From Dipetalonema caudispina (Eukaryota; Nematoda; Chromadorea; Rhabditida; Onchocercidae): DNA of 64,000 nt. Below, piece by piece: positions 12,241 to 24,500 of this stretch. Location: NCBI GenBank assembly GCA_013365325.1, contig JABVXV010000043.1, positions 238,020-302,019 on the forward strand, in the 5' to 3' direction. The notes beneath the pieces were generated by a model. That model saw only the letters and a program-made list of their open reading frames with translations. It was not told the origin of the DNA and searched no databases. The translations under genes and the position numbers were made by a program. Numbering within the stretch: position 1 is the first letter of the stretch; each line of letters begins with the position of its first letter.

Positions 12241-15200
12241 TCATATTGATGGATAAATAGGGGGCCAACAAATTTCAGAATTTCAAAATCACGTATATGC
12301 GTCTGTATTTCCAATAGAGATGGTTTAAGAAGTTTCGCCGCTATCATGAAATAAAAAGTCCCGATGGGATTTCATCTATAAACACATCTACTGCATTGTG
12401 ACTCCGTTTGGATTGAAGCACTAGGCCAATTTAAACTTTCAAGACGTTTGGTTCTAGATAAAGAGGAGGGTGAAAATATCTATCATTGGGTGGAGTAACC
12501 GATCAGACATATTGAAAATCACTAAACTACTGCTATGATATATGTTATTGTTGCTTATTCATCTATTTAAGATAGTAAATGTTTATAGAAATTTATCGAA
12601 AGTTATAATTTGTAAACATATCAATAAAAATTGATTATTTCAGATGTACAATCATTTTAATCGATATTAATTTTATCAAATTGTCAATAAAAAGTTTAAC
12701 TGTTTTGAAACAGAAAAATACGAATGATACTATGATAATATTGTTCATGATATTAAGTAAAAACAAGAAAATGAAGAACTTTGTATCCAATCGAAATAAA
12801 ATCTGAAGTTCTATTTCGATTTTACTTCGTGTCACTTCCGAAATCGGAATCTGAAGTAGCTAAATTTGCCATCCTTTAGGTAATATCTATTCGAAAAACA
12901 AAAAAAAAAAGAGAACTTTCATATTTTGAGCTGATATTCATATTTGAAATGATTTTTATCAATTATTTATTCCTGAAATCATCGACCTTATTCCTAAGTC
13001 AATCGTTAGCGAAATTCAATCAAAAAATTTAACTTTCAAAATTTTAATTCAATTCAGTCCAAGACATGCAACCAAAAAATTTGGTTTTTGAAAATTATTC
13101 AAATTCAAATTTTTATTGTTAAAAATTCTTATGATTGAATCAGATGATACTAAATAATGGGATGAAAATTTCTTCGTCCTAAATGTAATTGAATGAATCT
13201 TTTCAACAATATGCAGTAAAATCGTTCCCTTAAGTTGAAGATATTCATATTAGTACAGCTACGTCACTGAATTCATCAAAACAATTAGATGTCATGGAAA
13301 TTAAAATTATAAACTCCATCAAAATTTAATTATAAAAATAAGAAAATTCTGCAATTGCAGTTGAAAAAAACATATTATGTGGAGAAAATATAATTTCAAT
13401 ACATTTCATTCAAAGAAATGTTGCTATCGCAACCTTGAATTTACCTGTTCAATACAGAAAGTTATTATAAAAAAAATTCAAAAGAACATTGTCAATTAGT
13501 ATTCAAACAATTTGGAAAATGTTCTTTTCTACCTTTTGCGTGACTTTCTGAGATTTTAAAATATCTGTAAAACTGTTTAAAATATACTAAAATTCTCGTC
13601 AAAATTTAAATACTCTTAGCAAAATCATTTCAAAACTGTAGTGGAAGAAGGAAGGATTTTGATTTAAAATATGAAAAAAAAAAAGAGAAAATTGAAAAAT
13701 TTAGAAAAGAAAAATTAATATAAAATTAGACAGTTCAAAAGAAATTAATTTCAATAGCACAATGCAAAATATAAATTCGATAGATAAGTTGCACAGGAAA
13801 GATAATACGAATAATTATATTTACAAGAAATTCCCACATGCTATTCTTCAACAATCCTCGATGTCGAAATCTTGGATTTTATAGCAATCTCACAAAAAAA
13901 AAATAACATATTTTAGACCTCATTCGTATTACTATATGACACTTTTAATCTCCATATCAGTTCATGATATTGTAATTATGACCGATGTAATGCTGATCAA
14001 TGATAATTATCATTAAGATCTAATTTGCAAAAACTTTTGAAGAAAATCAAAACAACACTAATATTGGTATCAAATTTCAGGATACTTTATATGATGTTAT
14101 AATTTTTTTACATTGATCAATGGATGACATACATAAATATAGTGTAATTTGAATAATGAAAGTTAAAAATAATTAATTAATAGATGAAAAGATTAAGATT
14201 AGATGAAAAATATATGTAAAATATATTGCTGTAAGCATGGATAATAGTTTTTTTTTTTTTTTTTTTTTTCAATGTTAAGATTGAAAATAATATAGGAAAG
14301 AAAATTTATACGATAGTTTCATAATGATTGGCTATAAATCGTCCACTGTCCAATAGCCTAATATTGCTTCATCACCACAAACTCCAAACAATTTCATTAC
14401 ACTTAGCATACTATTGAGATATATTACAAAGGAATAAGAACTACAGCGATTGATTACATATCAAAATGTAATTATAAATGGTTTAGGATAGGCTTTTAGT
14501 CATCCAATCCAACAAACCCCACTTAATAGATTCTTCAAAAAAAAAAAAAGGAATCTCCAAGGTAATATCATCAGATGATTTATTTTTACTTGAATACCAT
14601 AAATTTTCATCGTGATACAACAAACCTTGATGATCACTTAAAATATACAAATCAATGACAGGTTTACGACAAAAAACTTTAATCTTATAAAGTTTCGTTT
14701 TGAATTAAATTTTTATCGGAAGAATGTAACACGAAGAAATGGATAATTGGTGTAGTTCAAGAAATTTCCAATGTTATATTAGCTGATCAATCAATATGTA
14801 TCTCGTAATATTTGAATATGATATATACTTTTCACTATATTAAGGCTTTGTCTTATTCTTATTAACACATAGATAGTTTCAGTATTGAAAATTTAAAAGT
14901 TCATCACAAGTAATGAAGCTTTTAGGAATAATTTGAATATATGATAGAGAATGCTAAATTAAATGACTAAACATCGAATTCATTGAATAAAATTCTCGTC
15001 ATAATTATAATGTCAATGCATTGCCAATTACTGCTGGCAAAAGAAAGAAAAAAAAAAATTAGTTGAAAAAATATCCAACAAGTTGATAAATATTAGCATA
15101 CAAATAATAATTACCTATTTCAACTATTTGATAAATAATAATTAAGTAAATGAGTAAATAAAATAAACGGAATGAATTAGCCAGTTATTAATTTTTCTGT

Positions 15201-17113
15201 AAAAAAATTTTAGTTTTGATGTTAGCTGAAAAAAAGTAATTTCAGAAAAATGCGTTTTCGAAAAAAATTGTTACAACAAATCCATTGGTTTCCTTTAGCC
15301 ATTTTGTTAAGTAATAGCAATTAAACACACTAAAATCCGAAAATCGGAAATTATGAAATCTCAGAAATTCTATATAATTCAATAATTGTTCGAAGATAAT
15401 AGCAGCTAAACAATTTGAAATCAGTTTCGTTTCAAGTGAAATAAACATAGTAAGAGGTCATTTGACCACTTTAAATTTCGATTTCTATGAGTTCTTGAAA
15501 ACCTTCTTAAGTACAATTCATTGTAGAGGGCATTTTTACAATCTTTCTAGCAAAGAAAAATTTTTTCAAATTAAACAAAATCATATTAAGGTAAAATTTC
15601 ATTCCTTTTTTTCAATTTTTCATTTCTTTTACAATATAGATCAAAAAAAAAGAAGAAAAGATTCAAGTAGTGACCATTGTTTTGAAAGATTGATATACTT
15701 CAATTTCATATCGAGTATCAATGAGAAATGTCGTAGTAATTTTAGTAATTATTCAAATTTAGAATTGAATGTAATAATTATAAAATTTTTTATTTGATTT
15801 ATTTCCTCTTCCCTTGTCATTTCGCTTTTTGAAAATCAATCAATTAGTAATACTTTCAGGAATATTGATCACAATGATAAGATAGCTAACCGTTTTGATA
15901 CATCGGTATAGGTCTATTGAAGGTGATGCTAATATACTTCATAATCTATTTGAATGATAAAATTTTACCCTTAATTCATTTCCAATGTTAAGATTATGAT
16001 TGATAACTTTTATCATAAACCTCAAATAACATTAATCTTCAATAAACTGTAACAGATAGATTAATAATAAATTTGTAAAAACTTAAAAATTTAAAAAGAA
16101 GAAAATTTGTAGATAAATATATTCAGCTAATTAAAATCCAAAAAGAAATGAATTAAATTTTAAGCCATTGTTTCCCAGTCAATCTATTTCATAACCTAAT
16201 GAAGAAGAAAAAAAAAATGATTCGAAAAAGATTAACAAAAGATTGATAAAATTGCATTTTACATTAAGTGTTAAATTTTGATGAAATTCATTTTTCAGTC
16301 ATTTAGTAAAACGATAAATGGAAAAAAAGAGCTGATGATTGTCTTTTTGTAAAGGTAAACATTAAAAAGTGATTGTAAAGAAATGATATTGGAAGAAATA
16401 CAAAAAATGGTGTAAATTGAAGAAAGAGTATTTGATTTGTTGTTATTTCATTTCAAATCTTTTGATACAATCAAATGATTATTTCGCATTTCCTTACTTC
16501 TTTCTTAATTACTTTTTAAAATTAAAATTTACAACACTTTCATGAGATAAAACTTTTTATTGTTTCATACAAAAATCAAAATAAAAATTCTCAAAAACTT
16601 ACAAACTTCTCTTTCTTATCTTCTTATCAATTTTATACGAAAGTGATAAAGTTTCAATAATTGTCTACTACCAAATCATTCCAAATAACCAACCAATAAA
16701 TTAATCTTGGACTAGGTCTTATTCAATTCGGACAAATTAGAAATAATTGACTTATTTCAAGTATTTCCTGATGAACATCTTAAATGTAACCAAGTACTAA
16801 TTAGATAGATAATTATATGGAAAATTAGCAGCATGAACTTCATGAATGCAAATGAAAATCCGTTTGCTTTGTTAATTTCATTCAAAATTATCATTTATCA
16901 ATGATATGTTTTCCCATACTGAACGGTTGTAATTCTTCTGGTGTCAAAATTATCCCAAACTTTTTCCGATTGCTAATTTATTCCGATGAAAGCATTTGAT
17001 AGTTAAATAATGAAAGTTTCACCAAAAAAAAAAAAAAAAAAGAAAAAAAAAGAATTAAGTAAAATAAATTTGTGAGGAATGTGCGCATCTCTCTCCTGGA
17101 AACTTTTAATTTG
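12241..17113. other. Intergenic spacer: no gene seen
   Basis: Apart from a less AT-rich patch at about 12.24-12.50 kb (see findings), this stretch is uniform A/T-rich DNA with homopolymers (for example T-runs near 12206-12230 and 14249-14269). The longest plus-strand ORF (15462-15797, 111 codons) is Phe/Lys/Asn-rich and resembles nothing I know. No RNA gene, inverted repeat pair or transposon end was recognised. Confidence 0.55.
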
Positions 17114-17169
17114 TTCTTTCTCTTTTCCTTTCTCCCCCTCTCTCTCCCTCCCTCTCTCTCTCTCTCTCC
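17114..17169. repeat. Polypyrimidine CT-rich tract
   Basis: About 56 nt of almost pure C/T ending in a perfect CT dinucleotide repeat. It is the inverse of the purine tract at 17599-17650, some 430 bp away, so the two could pair or form triplex structures. Confidence 0.8.
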
Positions 17170-17598
17170 GTATATGTCCAATTTTCGAGACGTAAATTTT
17201 ATGCATCAATGATGTATGATAATTTAATAGTGAAAAAGGACGAGAAGTACCCATTCAAAGCAAAAGTTCATATCAAGCTCTCTTCACCATCTGTTACATT
17301 TTACATTCTTATCTATTTGCTGCCTATTTGGTATATTCCGTTTCTTTACCGGAATAACCGAAAAATGTGAATGGTAAAAGATTGAATAAATGGTTCAGTT
17401 AATGAGGTTACTGGTTGAAAATAGTTAATGTGTTGTTAAAGTTATTGATGGATGAAGAGATGAGATGATGAAGTGGACACTAATGAAGCTTAGGCTTCAA
17501 ATGTACTATTCAGACTTTTCTGATAAATGTATTTGCGCTTTTCATTTGCAAAGAGAAAATGATCATATGTATATATTTGAAAGAATATGCGAAAGAGT

Positions 17599-17650
17599 GA
17601 GAGAGAGAGAGAGGGAGGGAGAGGGAGAAAGAGGGAAAGAGAGAGAAAAA
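17599..17650. repeat. Polypurine GA-rich tract
   Basis: About 52 nt of uninterrupted purines, starting as perfect GA repeats and passing into GGGA/GAAA units. It faces the CT tract at 17114-17169. Confidence 0.8.
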
Positions 17651-17746
17651 TTTAAAGGATAAGATGATTGGCCTATGTCATATTCAGTTACCGGAAAAAG
17701 TCCATCAAATCATCGATTATGAAAAAAAAAAAAAATAAATCTTCCT

Positions 17747-17748
<2 letters not shown>

Positions 17749-17781
<33 letters not shown>
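17749..17781. repeat. 33-nt T homopolymer
   Basis: One of the longest uninterrupted mononucleotide runs in the window. It is a likely site of length error in assembly or sequencing. Confidence 0.85.
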
Positions 17782-17782
<1 letters not shown>

Positions 17783-18189
17783 ACTGTATGATAAACATTT
17801 GGTGCTATTGAAATTAAAATAATCATTTGATTATAATTAATTGTTGTTGAAATAAAAAATTACATTTCCTTAAAATCTAAAACATTCAGGTCAAGCCTTA
17901 GTTTTAATTTAAAAGAAATTAATTCTACAGGTTCAATTTTTTTTTTTTTTTTTTTTTTTACACATAATTCTGCCATCTTATTATTTTACTCTTATTGAAA
18001 TTGAAAAAAATTGACCTAAAATACTTACGATTAATTTTTCAGTATTTTAATATTATGAATATTAAAAGTTACAATCACTTCTTCTTTTTTTTTTTTTTTT
18101 TTTTTTGCCCATCTCACTTTCCATTTTATTAAATTACTTTTTTTTTTTTTTATCTTTAATTCTTTCAATAAAACATTAATCTTTGTAGT

Positions 18190-18220
<31 letters not shown>

Positions 18221-18223
18221 AGG
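18190..18223. repeat. GA dinucleotide microsatellite
   Basis: Roughly 12 perfect GA repeats followed by degenerate GAAA units. It is the third GA/CT block within 1.1 kb. Confidence 0.85.
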
Positions 18224-18490
18224 AATGTTAGTAAAGTTATCATTTCCTATATATTTTCTTCTTTTTTTTTTTGAAAAAAAAAAGCTATTTTAAGTTAGAC
18301 TAAAAACATTCACATTGCATATCTTTCATTTTCCATCAACAACTTACCAATTATGATGAAAAGCACATTAATGAAATTATCAGTTGTCTGTTAGATCAAA
18401 GCTATAATCGAAATTCTATGCCGACTCAAATGAAATTTCGCTGTTAATCATTAAAATGGATGCATACTTTCGTATATTGCATTTTCATCC

Positions 18491-18495
18491 TTTTT

Positions 18496-18543
<48 letters not shown>
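18491..18543. repeat. 53-nt T tract with a single C
   Basis: Longest homopolymer-like tract seen here, interrupted once by C at about 18508. Confidence 0.85.
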
Positions 18544-18546
<3 letters not shown>

Positions 18547-21500
18547 AATACATTCTTATTTTCTGTTGAATGAGAAAAATTTCCAATTTCATAAGGTGTA
18601 AAAAAAAAGGAAAAAAAAGTATGAAATGAAATTCCTGTCAGTGTTATTTAGATTCTAAATATGTTAAACTATTTAAATTAAATTGAATAATTTAGTAATA
18701 GTAATAGTATTAGTAATATCAGCAGCCTCCTAATTATTTCTCTAATATATTTTTCAAATAATTTTAAAAATTTTTGTGAAAGATTGAAAAATTTATGTTG
18801 CATGAAATAATAAAAAACAAGTAGCATGAAGACCTGAAAATTTAATTTTTCACTTATTAATCCAAAAATCTTTCATCTTTGACATGAAATTTTTACATGG
18901 CAATAAAGTTCATTTACTTCTAATTCTAATTAAGCTTTAATTATCTGCAAATAACAGCAGATAAGATTAAGGAATACTATTTGGTATTAATGAATTGCAG
19001 TTTTTCAAAGGAGATTTGAATTCTTTAAAAATTTAAAAATAAATAATTTGATTGTTGCTATCTCGAAATAAATTTAATCTTTTAAGGAGAGACAATAAAG
19101 TCTCGAATTCTTGTGAAAACTCAACAGTTAAAAAAAAAAAAAAAAAAAAAAAAAACATTGTTTAAGTAAGTTTTTTATTATTTCAACCAAATTAATCAGT
19201 TATCAAATCCTTCTGAGAAAATTAAAAGATTTCAACTGGAGCTGAATTTAAAAGTTAATAAATTATCAATTGCGATACAAAATCGAATGAATTCGTTTTA
19301 ACAGGAGAAAAAAAAAAAAAGATGAAATGCTTCAAAAATATCCTAAATCGATCATTGACATGAAAAAGGCATTAATAAATTTTTGATAAAAATAATCTGA
19401 CCAAATTTTCTACTTTTCTTTGAAGGTCATAATAATGACGTGAATAACAAAAATTTTCAAATAAATACGATGCAAAAGGCTTGAAAAAAAAAAAGCCAAT
19501 CATATTTTTTGAATGAAAAAAAGATAATAATATTGTCAACATTTTTGTAGATTAATTTATTTCACATTTAAATTTATTTAAAGTACAAAAATTTCTTTCG
19601 TCTTCTTTTTTTCTTTCATTTCCTGTCTTCCATTCAGCAAAAACTTGAACTCATTTAAAATAAATTTTTAACAATCTTATAAGACATTTTTAGTGCTAAG
19701 TATGCCAAATAATTACTGAGAAATATTATTCTTTCAAAAAACAAAAAAAAAAAAAAAAAAAAAATTTTGAGAATTTCCATATTTTTTTTTTTTTTTTCAA
19801 AAAATAGTTCATTTCTTAAAGTGTTGAAATCTGATTTTGCTATTATTCATTGATGATTAATCGATCATAAGTTTGATTTTTGCACACAAAACATGATATG
19901 ATGACGTCTCATTGAATAATTTGCTATGCATTGATAATTTATGATTAAAAGATAATTTACACCCTTAATCTAATTGATTCGTAGTAAAATCCACTTAATT
20001 GTAAATTAGAAATAAATCAGAAAATTGATTACAGGGAAAAGCTTCAATTAGAAATGTTTGAAGTAAAAGAGCCAAAAGAAATTTATGACTTGATTTCTAG
20101 CAGGAATTTCCCTTATAATGAATTTCATCTTATATATAATCTTCGGATGTCATTAATTCAATTTCGTCTTTTTCTTCGCTTAAAATAAACTTTGAACCTT
20201 TACAATAGTAACACTTTTCAAGTAAAAATGAAACTAAAAATAAGTTACAAATTGTTTCTTAAAATCGAACTAGACCTAGCGGTATTTACTATAATTCTTC
20301 AATCAACTTGACATCTAAAAATGAATTGTTAGCATGTTGAATTATAATCTTGAAATGCATTGTTGAAGTATAAAATATTGCTGAAGGAATATACAAAATA
20401 TTTATTATTTAATTTTGGTCCAACAGCCAAGTTTAGTTAACCGATCAGAGTTAATCAAAAAACTGAAGTGATTAAATCGGAAGTAAAAAATGGATCCAAA
20501 AATGACATCACAAATTGCAATACTTTCAGGACTGATGACGAAACAAAATATTTCGAAATTTTTGGAATTTTCTGATGACAACAAAGCTTTTGGCTGTTAA
20601 ATCTGAAAGATTTTGAAGCATTTTAATGAATTTTCCGTTTGGTAATAAAATAAAATAGAATTTTGCTTGTTTATAAAAATCTTTATGAACAAGCGAAAAT
20701 CGATTAGCTAAACTTTTGTCTATTAAATCGAAAATTTCTTGCAAAGAAGATTAGTTACTAATGGTAGTAGTAATACAATGATTTAGAAAACTAACTGATA
20801 GGAAGAGAATTAAATTTCTCTCTTCGTTATCCACAAAAATTTAATTGGACTCATACGAGAAATTTGCTAACCAGGCTACTTCAATCAAACTTCTATTGTT
20901 GACATATCCAATGACAACAGTAGCAAATTTAACTCCGTTGAATAACCGTCGCAATACTATTCGTTTTCTCAACATTCATTGGGGAAATTTCGAAATGGAT
21001 GAAATTTTAATTTCCTCTACATAAATAATGTAAAAGATTGGACGAAAGTTGTTTGAAAAAAATAATGAAAATAAAAAAAAAAAACAAATTTCGACAAAAT
21101 GATTAAATAATGATTTCTGGTTGAAATAGTGAAATTACTTTATTCATAAAAGGAGAACTTCCATTTTTGTCTTTATTTTTCAAATTACTTGACATGAAAT
21201 TATTCTCCAATATAAGTAATAAACAATTTTCGGCAACAAGTGATATTTTCAATTGTAAGAAAAGTATACATGCAATTTATGCAATGATGTCATAAATATT
21301 TATTGAGATTTAAATTTACTGAAAAATGGAAGTTGCGAATTATTTTGAAAGTAAACTTTTATTACACCTATTGTAAACAATAATAGAACATTTTAAATGT
21401 TTTTAAACGATGATAGATGAGTTAGGAAGAGGTTGTCAAGGTCACAAGAACTTAAATTAAGATTTAGGTTGAAATTTATTCCTAAGCAGAGCCTTAATTT

Positions 21501-24500
21501 CTTTCAATTATTTTAAAACCTTTTATTTATGATATATTTCGCTGTCAAAACAATTATTTTATTACAAAATTTGCAAAAAAAATGAAATATTCTATGACAT
21601 TTTTCATAAATGTAAACAAAATTGACATTATTTCCAATATTTACAATTAATGAGAGATGGAAATTATAATTGAAATTAAATTTTCATCTTTTTTTTTTTA
21701 GACTAATAACCGTGAAGGTAATAATTATCAGGTAATCGAATTTCGTCATTTCACTGACAATTACTTTTCGGATTATCAATCTACAATCATTCTAAAATTA
21801 TCAACTGTTACTATATTACTAAGTCTCGATAATCATTCTACAACAAATTTGAACTGATTGGTAGTAAATTGAAAAGGGATGCTAACCGGATTTCTGCTCA
21901 CCAGTCGTTTTTTTTTTTTTTTTTTTTTTTTGTACAAATGAAATTCAAATTAATGAGATGAATTTAAAAAAGAAAAAATGTTGCAAAGTGTAAAAAGTAT
22001 GGAAAATTCTTTTCCAATTTTCTAAATATCATTTTGAATAGTTCTTTGTTAGTGCATTCTTTCAACGATAATGAAGAAATTGATCGGAGTTAAATAAATC
22101 TATTCTGTTTTCTGTTACATGAATTAGGACATCAGAAATGTGTATCCAATCCCATCCATTTTAATCCTACTCTCATTTCATTGTTTAGCTATTATTGAAG
22201 TGACATTTACTTTTTTTTTATGTAAATTTTTGTTTTATGTAAAATTGTAAATATATTCAGCGAACATTGAAATACATTGCATTGGCGCATTTGTCTACAT
22301 TTGTCTTTTTTTTTTATGTGTATATATAATTATTTATTTATTTTTAACAATAAATTTTATTTTATTGAATCATCACATTTATTTCTTTGTAAATATTAGC
22401 ATTTTTGTTGTGGTTTTTCCAGAACTATTCATTAAAATCTTTAAATTAATCTCTGGTTTTTCTAGGAATAAAATTGTCAATTTTTTAAAGTTTTTATTCA
22501 ACATTAAGCTTTTTCGAATTTATTAGTTTTATTATAGAGAAAGTTTCTACCAGAGCCTCTCTTTTAATTGAAGCACTAGATGATATTGAAATCTATTTGA
22601 ATTCTTTCATAAATTTTAGCTTTTACATATTATGGTTATTCTCAGAAAATTTGCGAATCTTCCAGTAGAATTGTTTTTCTACATTTTTCCTTTTGTCAAA
22701 TTTTTCAGGATACGATTAACTAATTTGCAAATTTCAATTCAATTTAAATTTATGCACACTTTATAAGACATAACCTTCTACTGTTAAATTTTATTATTGA
22801 AGAATCTCTAAATCTTCCAGTTTTTGTTTTTAGTTCGTGTTAATAATTTCTGAAAGTAACAATTCCGATCATCAATGCTATTTGATTATAATTTGTTAGG
22901 ATATAACGATTGAAACTATTTGGAAAGATATATATGTTTTAAAGTGAGGAACATTCCTTACTTTTTTTTTACTGAAAACGTTGAATACTTTTATGAAGTG
23001 AAAGATAAAAAATGGAATTAATAGTCTAATCTAATTTACATCATTTAAATTTATTAAAAAAAGAACTTTCAGAAATGTTAAACAATTTTATAAATGAGCT
23101 GTTTAGTGAATTCATTACACAAAATTAAAATTAAGAATTTCATATCACAAACTAAAATATTTTGTTTTCCTTCAAAGTAGAATGTCATATGTTACAGTTA
23201 CAATGACACTTTATCTGTTAAGACAAACAGCGAAAGGAAAAACAATTTCGATTATTCTTTCACATCTTTTACTTTGCAAATTATCCTTCCAAAAATTCAA
23301 TTTTGTAAAATCTTTGAAATTTCAAATCTTATAATATTTGCCTTTAACTTTGCCTTTCCTTTTGAAATGGTATGAATGGAATATTTCATTTAAAATTTTT
23401 CTTCAAGTGAAGGTTACACATTTTTTTTTTTTTTTTTTGAATGGACGAATAGAAAAGGAAAGAAGCGTTTTGACTTTCTTCAAAGCCTTTTCAATACTTA
23501 TTGATAAAATGTTTGCATTCATTCAAAAATTTCCAATCGTTTATTTTTTACGATAAACTTTCCAACATTTTCTTTTCTCTTTTTTTTTTTTATTTTTCCT
23601 TTCACCTTAAATTGATTTAAAAATTTAATGCAATTTTTAGTACAATATCACCAAATATAAATGCATGCATAAATTTCAACTTTATTTTAAAAAAAGAAAA
23701 AAAAAAAAAGGAAAATAATAATCTTTTCATTTTCTTCCTAAAAAATGCAAATTCTCTCTCCGAAATTATACAAATTTACGAACAAAACTATATTCATAGA
23801 AGAATGTTTCTTTCATCTTATATTTTCTCCTAAATTGATTTCTAATTTTCATTTGTACAAGATAATCATTGTTCCTACTGTAACATCCAAAACATTCTTC
23901 AATTTGTCCTTTTCAAAAAATTCCTCCTTGAAAATTTCCATTGTAAGTAAAAATGAATTCTTTAATATCATTGTATCATCGATATCGTTGAAAATTAAAA
24001 TTGGGGACAATTGCCCATTTCAAGGGCTATTTACCACCAAAATATTTAAAGCGCTTAATATGATTATTTTCATTTCAGTTCATATTTGCCAAAATATGAG
24101 AATAGTTTTTCAATTTATTCATTTATCATTGCTTTTTCCTATCTAAACGAATTCTCTTCCAATGACAGCTTTTGATTTATTTCTATCGAAATTTTAATTG
24201 TTAACATTATCATAAACCAAATAATTTATCATTTCCATCTGATATCATTTTCTTTTCACCTTTATCTTTCTTTTATAGCATTTAAAAAGTACAAGGCTTA
24301 TTTACTTTGCAATTGATAAATTCCGATTTTTGAATTTGATTTGAATGCTCACTGAATAAGTATACTTCTTTGCATTCTTTTCCTCCCTGACATAGATTTT
24401 ACAAACTTATTGTTTGAAGTTTGAAAATTAGCTTCTTATTTGAAAGCTAACTTTTGGATTTAACAGGTCACTTTTTATCTCAATATTATCAATTTATTTT

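Noticed and set aside
12836..12849. TTCCGAAATCGGAA inverted repeat
   Set aside because: Short, isolated, not near a gene start; no supporting context.
13999..14014. 16-bp perfect palindrome AATGATAATTATCATT
   Set aside because: Pure low-complexity A/T-rich DNA; a palindrome of this kind is expected by chance in a spacer this size.
15462..15797. 111-codon plus-strand ORF
   Set aside because: Phe/Lys/Asn-rich, no domain, no splice partners; length is borderline for chance.
20880..21020. Short open frame reading TTVANLTPLNNRRNTIRFL in a slightly less AT-rich patch
   Set aside because: Only about 50 codons, no family match and no neighbouring exons.
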